Positions 55,327 to 64,000 of a DNA stretch of 64,000 nucleotides are shown here, piece after piece. The notes beneath the pieces were generated by a model that did no database searches, had not been told where the DNA came from, and worked only from the letters and a program-made list of their open reading frames with translations. The translations under genes were made by a program, and so were the position numbers. The DNA comes from Blastocystis sp. Blastoise (lineage: Eukaryota > Sar > Bigyra > Opalinata > Blastocystidae). Position 1 is the first letter of the stretch. The number at the start of each line of letters is the position of its first letter. Where the stretch lies: NCBI GenBank assembly GCA_039096225.1, contig JBBPEB010000007.1, positions 1,054,001 through 1,118,000 of the forward strand, read 5' to 3'.

Positions 55327-55382
<56 letters not shown>
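54580..55382. other. Intergenic region
   Basis: About 800 bp of AT-rich sequence ending in a long (AT)n at 55328-55383 that abuts the PP2A stop codon. No gene is seen. Confidence 0.5.
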
Positions 55383-55387
<5 letters not shown>

Positions 55388-57219
55388 GGAAATAATCTGG
55401 TGCCCTTTGTGTGACTTCAGGTTCAGAGGAACGAGGGGCAGGATCAAATTGAATACTATATATATATATATTGATTTAGTAATTAATGTATTTATTTATA
55501 TATATATGAATTTATAAACTATAAATAATTTTTAGAATAATAAGCAAGTTATTAAAATAATATAAAAGAATATAAATAATTCATAAAAAAAATAATATAT
55601 TTAAAAAATGAAGTATACAATTAATAGATATATATAGAATAACATAGTGTATAATATATATTTATATAAATGTATATATATATACAATTGATAAGAAAGA
55701 TCTTCTCCGACTTCTAGAATAGCAGCTTGATTACCACATCTATAACAATAATTAGGAGCACTAAATATAGTAACTACATTCTGATTATGACACCAATTAT
55801 AACCCTTTAAATATATATAAATAATAAAAACAATATATAGAATAAAATAAATACTAATTATTATTAAATATATTATATATATATTTATAAAGACTATTAT
55901 AAATGTTTATTTAATAATATCATATATATATATATATATATACTTCCATAACTAGTTGATGAGCTCTTGCAATTAATTGTAAATTATTTTCTTGATTAAA
56001 TTTATCACTAATATCACCTCCAAAGGTATATCCTGCTCCCCGCGGGGATGGACCCCATCCACTATTATCATCAGGATCAGACCATAATAAATCACACATA
56101 GAACCATCGTAAGAAGGAATTAAAGATTATATTATTATTATTATTATTATTATTATATAATGAAATAAAAAAACATGAATATACTATATCATATAGATAC
56201 AATAAATCAACAATAATAACAAATCAATAATAATAAATCAATAATAACATAACAACAATAATAAATCAATAATAACATAACAACAATAATAAATCAATAA
56301 TAACATAACAACAATAATAAATCAATAATAACATAACAACAATAATAAATCAATAATAACATAACAACAATAATAAATCAATAATAATAAATCAATAATA
56401 ACATAACAACAATAATAAAACTATAATAAAAAGGATATATGTGGTATTTCCTGTACTCGATCTAGTTCTCTGATTTTATCTAAAGTATCGATAGAAGGAG
56501 ATAAGCCGCCATGTAAACTAAATATAGTATTCTCTACAACAGCAGTTAAAGGTAAATAATCAAATAAATCGGTAAAATATTTCCAAACATTTATATTACC
56601 ATATTTTCTTAAGCACTCATCATAAAAACCATAAACTTGAGTAATTTGACGACTTTCATGATTTCCTCGTAATATATATATACGATCTGGATAACGAATC
56701 TTTAGTAAAAACAATAATGTAGCTGTCTCAACCTATATATAGAACAACATAACATGAATTCTTTTAAATAATTAGAAGAAAATTTTTTTATAAAAATATT
56801 AATAATCTCAATTAAATAGGATATATATTCATTACATACAGAATAATAACCTCGATCGACATAATCACCCATAAAGAGATAATTTGTATCTGGTAATTTT
56901 CCTCCAATTCTAAAAAGCTCAGCAAGATCGTGATACTGACCATGAACATCACCACATATAGTCACAGGAGCACTCACAGATTGTACATTTGACTCTTCAC
57001 ATAATACCTCACGAGCCTAATATATATATATATATAACAAAATAAAAATTAATTATATCCAAAGTATTTTTTTTTTATTTATTTAATAATAATTCAAATA
57101 TTAAAATGTACTTTATCGCATAAAACTTTCACATCACTTTCGGGAAGTGTATTACACTCACTGACATGATTAATCCATTCATCAATTTGCTGCGATCCTA
57201 ATACTACTGCTTCAGTCAT
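55383..57219 (-). CDS. PPP2C: Protein phosphatase 2A catalytic subunit
   Basis: Serine/threonine phosphatase of the PPP family. It starts [19 protein letters not shown]. It has all metal-site motifs: [41 protein letters not shown]. It continues [53 protein letters not shown] and [15 protein letters not shown]. The C-terminus is PDYFL, the Tyr/Leu tail that is phosphorylated and methylated in PP2A. PP4 and PP6 differ in this layout. Six exons are visible. The intron between EIPH and DGSMCDLL (56109-56438) starts ATATCCTTTT and ends TTCTTAC, a U12-type AT-AC intron. The SPRGAG codons are TCC CCG CGG GGA GCA, unlike normal usage here. Confidence 0.95.
56109..56438 (-). other. U12-type AT-AC intron
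   Basis: The 5' splice site reads ATATCCTTTTT, the U12 consensus. The 3' end reads ATCTTTAATTCCTTCTTAC. The element TCTTTAAT fits the U12 branch-point consensus TTCCTTRAY with the A about 12 nt from the splice site. Removing the intron restores the conserved PP2A sequence [18 protein letters not shown] in frame. A GT-AG alternative does not. Confidence 0.88.
56190..56420. repeat. 28-nt minisatellite within the U12 intron
   Basis: About six near-identical copies of a unit beginning AATAATAAATCAATAATAAC and ending ATAACAAC. Confidence 0.9.
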
Positions 57220-57976
57220 TTTTTAAATTTAATGAATTCAAAAAATATATCAATAATATAATAAGTTAGTTTATATTATTCAATAGAAGAATATATATCA
57301 TTTAAAAATGGAATTCCTACTGAAACATCGAAGAATCAGGTTCTTTTATAAAACCATTTTTATAAACATGGTTTTCTATAGGTGTTCACTTGATTTATTA
57401 AAATAATCGTAGTTTCTCAGTTTTCTTGAAAAGTCTTAATTCCTAAAACTGTTTTCTCTATTCTTAACGAATTTATTCAATGATTCATATATTATATTAT
57501 GGGTCTTTTAATTATATATCATAATTCATATTTCGTTTTTGAAACCATTTCATGATGTCAAATCTAAATAATGAATTGTTTTCTTTGAAGAACAATATTT
57601 TTCTAATGTTTTTTTCTTTTTTCTTTTTTCTTTTTGCAAATTGTATTGCTTTTCATGCAAAATATTTCCAATATATTCATCGTTATATTAATTCTTAAAC
57701 ATGCTAAAGAATGGGATTGTCGAAACAAATTTATTCTCTTATAATGAATGAATTTCATTTGTTTTCATCAAATAAATAGTGACTAGACTGTTCCTCATTA
57801 TTATCGTTTAAAATTATATATATGGAATAAAAAATAAAACACATTCGAAGTCAAATTCTTTTAAATACACATAAAGCAGTAAATAAGAAATGGTATAATA
57901 AATATGACAATAAGGTATAAAAAAATTAATATAGACAAAATGAAGATATATATAAGAAAGAAAAAAAAAGTATTTA
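57220..57976. other. Intergenic region
   Basis: PP2A upstream region and 3' region of the second USP gene. T-rich near 57600. No coding signal. Confidence 0.5.
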
Positions 57977-60900
57977 TTAGTTTTCAGAAGATTTTCCATA
58001 TTTTTTAATATAATAATTAACGAAATCTCTATTTATAATAGGTTTGCCTTGAACTTGATAGAATAGATATAAAGCATTCATTGTAACAATCATGTTTTCA
58101 TCGATTTCTTCGCATTTCATATCACTATAAGAAAACCATTTTTTAACACCATCAATTGTATCACAGCACGAAGTATAATAATGACCTCCATTAAGATCCC
58201 CTGTATGGTAGCAAACACTCACTAAATCATAACGATTTCCATAACCATTTTCAGAAGTTTTTGAATGATCATCAAAGAAAGCATCAAATGATAAATCTGT
58301 GAAAGGGAACGAAATGCAACGACCTGATTTAGCCTGTTGGCCATTACCTGAATCTACTGTACGATCTAAATGAATTATTATATAGGAAGGTAATTGAGTA
58401 ATATAATGTTTTGTTCTATATAATGATTTCTTTTGACATACGTCACAGTACCTATAATTTATTATTTATTAGATATTATATATTATTTATTAGATATTAT
58501 ATATTATATATTATATATTATTTATTAGATATTATATATTATATATTATTTATTAGATATTATATATTATATATTATATATTATATATTATTTATTAGAG
58601 ACAATATAATATATTATATATAATATATAATATATTAGATAGAATAATTATAAAAACAGATATATATACATACCATTCAGGATCGTTTTGATATGCAAAA
58701 TCTTCATTAAAATAATTGTATAATGCTTTTTGAAGTGTATCTTCTTTATATGGGTTTTCATATTTAATAATAATAGTATTGGGATCAGTTTTATTATCAA
58801 TTTCAAAAGAATTAGCATTCTTTGTATTAAAACTATTTTTATTTTCAGAATTACTACGATTCAGACCATTTTCAGATACATTAAGAACAGAAGTATATAA
58901 GGATTCATTTGTTGTAGTTTTAAGTGAATTTAATGAATAATGATCAAGATTAATACAATTCTCAAGAGTAACTTTAAAATAATTAGGAGTAAGAGCAGTA
59001 GTCAATGACTTTACTAAATGATCGACAGTATATGTATATGCACTTCCTTGTTGATTATTATTATTATTAACAGTAATATTATTAAGAAGAGGAATAGATA
59101 TACACGCGCAATCGTTACTATAATCTAAAGACTGGAAGAATTGAAGTAATGTCATTTGTTTAATACGTTCATCTTCAACATGAAGAGGACAATTATAACA
59201 TAAAGGAGATTTTGTCTGGCCTTGCATAGAACGAATAGAGGTATAATATACATTAGATAAATCACCTATATACAAATAATAATAAAAAAACATTATATAA
59301 CAAATATAATTATTTATTAAAGAAATGCTATTATAAATATAATAAATCACAGATAACTAGAGTTTTATATAAGTAACATATTTATTGACATATAGAAAAC
59401 ATATTATATATATTCTATATACTGAGATTATTGAAATCCTCATTAATAGCAGTAATTAGAGCGTTCAAGATCCAACATATATAATCAAAAGGAAGTTCTG
59501 TAGGAATATATAATAATACGGGGAAGCCGACAGCGGTTAATTTATTCTTACTAAGTCTTATATGAGATGGGAACGAAGTAACACTAAATGTGAAAAGAAC
59601 AGGAATAAGAGGAGACTCAATTGGAGATTGATTCGAATAGAAAAATAATGAATCTCGCTATATATATATGGAAAAAAATAAAAGATTTTGATAGTAGAAT
59701 ATTTTTTAATAAGAATAAAGAACTAATTAGAAATATATATAATATATATATTCTTAACATAAAATATATATATATAATATAAGAAAAAAAAGAATATAAA
59801 ATAAGGATTAAATAAATATATATATATATATATATATACCATTAATTGTTGTTTGGAGAAACAGATCAAGCACAGTGTCTTTGACTTTTCTTCCAATATA
59901 TATTTTTCTTCTTTCTTTAAAAGAATTTCAACATCGTTTTCCAACTTTGCACATGAATACTAAATATATATATTATTAAATATAATAAAGATATATATAA
60001 TTATATATAATTATATATAATAAATATAATTATAAATATAATTATAATTATATATAATATATATAATTATATATTATAAAAAGAAAATAAAAAAAAAATT
60101 TAATAACTAAAATAGAATGAATAAAAAATTAATTCTAAAATAAAAACTATTATTCTATATATCATAATATTTATATATATATACATAATAATATCCATCA
60201 GTAACTTCTTCTCTAGCAAATAGCATCAAATCATCTGCAGGTAAATTCAATTTTGTTTCAATTTGAATTTTTATGGCTCCTAAAGCAGTGCTAAGTTTTG
60301 TGAATAATTTAATTGGCTTAATATCATATGATAAAGATTGTTCATTTGCTGTCAACGTCAATTTTTGAAAGATTAAGTAAATCGTGATAGACAGTGTTGG
60401 AGGCGGCATATTCACGGGAATTAAGCTCATTACAGAAGTGGATGCATGTTTCTAATAGAGAGAAGAAATAATATAGATTTACAAAAGTTATATATTAATA
60501 ATTAGAGAAATAATAATAGAAATAAAACTAGTATATAGTAATTTGAGGATAAACTTTTAAATACAAATAAATTATGTATATATATATAGATATATATATA
60601 TACATGATTATTATATAAGCATGAGATGACTTGATTGGTTTTAATACAGTAACAATCTGATTGGTTGTTTTGAATTGAAGAGGAAACACCATTCTCCTTA
60701 GAATTAGAAGAAGAAGAAGGAAAAAGACAGTCTAAAGATCGCATCTATATATATAAAGAATAGTTTTCATACATAATTAGAGTAATATAGAGAAATATAT
60801 ATTTAACAAGAATTCTTATATATCGAAGTAATTCATATATATAAATAATAGCAATGAATTTTGGGTGATGTTAAAAATGATGTGAATAACAATAAAACCA

Positions 60901-61391
60901 TATATAAAAAAATATATATACAAGGAATTCTCCTGCGTCATTTTGTTCCTCAATATCATTGATATTATATAACTGTTTATAAGTGGAACACAATTCTTGA
61001 ATGACTTGTAAGCAGTACACTTCTTGCTCGATAGATTTCTTAGAAGCATCATTTTCGTACGGAGACGGATACGGATATTCTTGAGATGTAAAATAGAATA
61101 ATGATAATAAAAGGAGTATATATTAATAGTATGTATATATATTATAAATAATAATAATATATATGTTTAAATATAATATAATAATATAGATATTATAAAT
61201 AATAAAGAATATAGATATTATAAAGAATCACATACTGAATGTTATGTTATTAGCAATCAAATAATAGAAGAGATGTTTATATACAGTAATCATTTTATTC
61301 TATATATATATTATATTAAGTATATTATATATATACATTAATATTGTTACTGCTTGTAACGAATTCAACGAGATCTGCATTATGAGATAAA

Positions 61392-61449
<58 letters not shown>

Positions 61450-63274
61450 CATATACCTGAATAATAGATATCATATAACATATATTTTTTGTATTAATAA
61501 GACCACGACGAAGTGAATCCTATATATAAGCATATATATATATATATGTTATTTATATATATTAATAATAATAATTAAATAAATTAAATAAATTAAATAA
61601 ATTAAATAAATTAAATAAATTAAATATATACTTGATGGAAAAAGACAGAAATCGCTGGTTTCTTATTTTCTATATATATATAACAATATATAATATATAC
61701 GATATAATAAATAATATACTATTATAATCTTGCGCATAATATGAATTGGCCGGTGGTGATATCATAACATCATTCGATCTCTTTACAGGCATTTCATGTC
61801 CATCTCTCGGCTCTCTATCATTATCTATATATATATATATATATATATTAACACTATATAATGTATATATATTAATATATATACCAGTAAGTTTAATTTC
61901 ATTATGATTGGAATTCCCGTGGTAATTTTCATCATGTTTAAAGCTATTCATATCAACAGGAGTAATAAGTCCATGTTGACATATATATCCATCTTGTACA
62001 TACATATCGTTACATAATTGTTTCTGTTCGTTATGATCATCTATAGGTACAGATGAATCTGGTGATATAGTATATCCAGGAAGACTAAGTGGCTGAGAAA
62101 GTGATCCAGGAACGACTTTAGTAAAAGAAGAAGAAGAAGAAGAAGAAGACGATTGATTATTCATAGATATATTTGTATTTTGAGCAGAAGACGTTGGCAT
62201 CGAAGAATTTGAATTTATTGTAATTCTGTTTGAATCATTATTATTATCATATTTATAATTGTCACTGCTATTATTATCTGAATAATTATTTGTATTCATA
62301 TTCGAATTATTATTAACTGTTTTAACAGAAGGAATACCTAAAAGATATATATTATAAAATATATAATCAAATAAAACAAAATTAATTATAAAATTAATTA
62401 TAAAATAAATAATTAAATAATCAAATAAATAATCAAATAAATAATCAAATAAATAATCAAATAAATAATCAAATAAATAATCAAATAAATTATTAAAAGA
62501 AACTACATATATACCTGTAAATGTATTCTTTATAAAACAATCTAATCGTGTAAATATTTCTTTATCTGATGATTTATCTGAAGAATAAATACTTATTTTA
62601 GGACTATATTTATTAAATAGACCTAAAGGAATATGACAAGGAGTTAATTGAATAATTGGGTGATTATAATCAAATAAAACAGTTGAATATTTTGAATCAC
62701 CAATAGAAACTTGTATTTGATTTAAATAATCTTCTCCTTTGTATAAATACTATAAAATAGATATTCAAGAATATATTATTGTCATATATACTTCAATCAG
62801 CAAAACTTGTAAATCTCGTAACTCAAATGTATTTTTAAAAATTCGCGTACCACAAGATGTTCCTTGAAAGAAAAATTCATATCGTCTAATAGCCACAGGA
62901 ACACGAATAATGCAACTTGGAATCATGGTTCTCATCGGAGAAAGAAGAGACAAGTATTCACTCATCGATAAAAGGGGTGATCGTCGACATGCGTCAAAGA
63001 AATCCTCAATTCTATTCTATATTTTATTTACTAGTCAGTATAGAATGATAGAATACATACATAATTCATATCTCCATTTAAAAAGCATGTGTAAAGAATA
63101 GCTTTTCCTTTATCTTCATCAATAATCTAAATAAATAAAAAAATATATAATGACTACTTTCATTAGTGATTCTTAATAAGTTACCTTAGTGTTCAAGTCT
63201 TGAATGGAGATTGTGTATGAATTTTGCATATATGGATTATCTATTCCATAAACTTTAATATTCTCATTTGACAT
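57977..63274 (-). CDS. Second USP-family deubiquitinase with divergent Cys box
   Basis: Minus-strand multi-exon gene starting MSNENIKVYGIDNPYMQ (63274). The N-terminal 400 residues hold a Ser/Asn-rich region and no known motif. The USP core starts DSLRRGLINTKNICYMISIIQ (Cys codon 61478-61480), then CLSHNADLVEF, EEQNDAGEFL, a split middle with SPLCYNCPLHVEDERIKQ, YCDVCQKKSLYRTKH, YIIIHLDR and GRCISFPFTDLSF. The His box is NGGHYYTSCCDTIDGVKKWF (His codon 58191-58193), then SYSDMKCEEID and ALYLFYQ near the end. The catalytic Cys and His are present, but the Cys box lacks the usual NLGNTC (NTKNIC here). The core order and long inserts resemble the USP4/11/15 and Ubp12 group. Introns near 58460-58625 and 62395-62490 hold tandem repeats. 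Confidence 0.82.
58460..58625. repeat. Intronic repeat of TATTAGATATTATATATTAT
   Basis: Several imperfect copies mixing TATTTATTAGATAT and ATATTATAT units, within an intron of the second USP gene. Confidence 0.8.
62395..62490. repeat. 12-nt intronic repeat (AAATAATCAAAT)
   Basis: About seven tandem copies of AAATAATCAAAT inside an intron of the second USP gene. Confidence 0.9.
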
Positions 63275-63773
63275 ATTGTATTAATTTTATATAAGATCAA
63301 ATAATAAAAAAATAGGATTAACTATAAAAAATAAACAACAAAAAAAGAGTAAAATGTACTAGAAATTCTGAAAGTAACTCTTTGATTTCTTGTATAACCA
63401 CGGTAAAAGAAAACAGATTTTAAAAAACTGAATGTTTGTCAAGTTTGGCTTTGACAGGGTTTTTTAACAATATTATTGCTTACATTTTTGATAAACATAG
63501 TAATAAACATTTTTGAGTTTTAATATTTTATTTTGAGTTTTAATATTTTATTTTTCACGTCGATACTTTACAATCAAGTATATATATAACACATAAAAAA
63601 ACAAAAAAATGTAAGAAAAAGCAAAACTAAGAAAAAGAAACTAAAAGTGTGAATTGAAATATTTTTAAAAAAGACGAATGAAAGATGACGTTTACAAAGA
63701 AGAGAGGAAACAAGTCAGACTTGGACCATAACATATATATAAAAAGAAAGTTTACAAAAAAATAAATTATTTA

Positions 63774-63815
<42 letters not shown>

Positions 63816-64000
63816 CATATTTCTACGTTAATATATATATAGAAACTGATGATATGAATATAAATAACAACAAATTAAGTTAAAATAGAGAACTAATAAG
63901 ATTATCAAATATACTTTTAAAAAACTGTATTCTAAAAGTGTTTAATATATATATATAAGAGAGATAAATAAGTTAAAGAATAGAGATAACAGACACATTA
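63275..64000. other. Region upstream of the second USP gene
   Basis: AT-rich, with an (AT)n tract at 63778-63807. It includes TTATTTTGAGTTTTAATATT repeated near 63510-63550. No coding signal. Confidence 0.5.

Overview
The window is nuclear DNA of a very AT-rich eukaryote. Genes carry many short introns, most starting GTATAT and ending ATATAG. Exons use the standard code with TAA stops and contain long Asn runs. Household proteins (RPL17, PP2A catalytic subunit, Mpp10, PARN, a DNAJB12/14-type chaperone) can be read by splicing in frame. The lineage is not settled. A stand-alone Rib2-type deaminase resembles fungal enzymes. Expanded BTB/TLDc proteins and Asn runs are also common in amoebae and other protists. 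A U12-type AT-AC intron implies a minor spliceosome. An AT-rich early-branching fungus or a free-living protist would both fit.

Layout. At the left edge is the 3' part of a large intronless surface protein (2-5530, +), then RPL17 (-) and an Asn-rich putative C2H2 protein (-). From 11.5 to 37.2 kb almost everything is on the + strand: a BTB/T1 x3-TLDc protein, a BTB-LRR protein, a DNAJB12/14-like ER chaperone, Mpp10, a CMGC-like kinase with DFN instead of DFG, PARN, a NEMP/TMEM194-like membrane protein and an RS/CCCH/SRI-like protein. The only exception is the deaminase (-), which faces PARN across about 200 bp. From 38.3 to 63.3 kb everything is on the - strand: a giant USP deubiquitinase, a type II membrane TLDc protein, a small secreted or ER protein (possibly EMC10), the PP2A catalytic subunit and a second USP. 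The two blocks converge at 37.2-38.3 kb.

The genes do not form one pathway. Recurring themes are RNA biology (Mpp10, PARN, RPL17, RS/CCCH protein), ubiquitin removal (two USPs) and BTB/TLDc proteins.

The signal I consider most worth following is a short GC-rich near-palindrome, roughly WTYCCCRYGGGRAW with a half-site variant YCCCRCGRTTATT. It occurs about 35 times in exons of this AT-rich DNA, in all three reading frames and most densely in the giant USP gene. In PP2A it lies over a universally conserved peptide, so the unusual codons there are a synonymous choice. Other points are a U12-type AT-AC intron in PP2A, a GT-AC intron in RPL17, GC-AG introns, an LRR array built from five exact 90-nt phase-1 exons, and introns whose two ends are mutually complementary (AT)n tracts.
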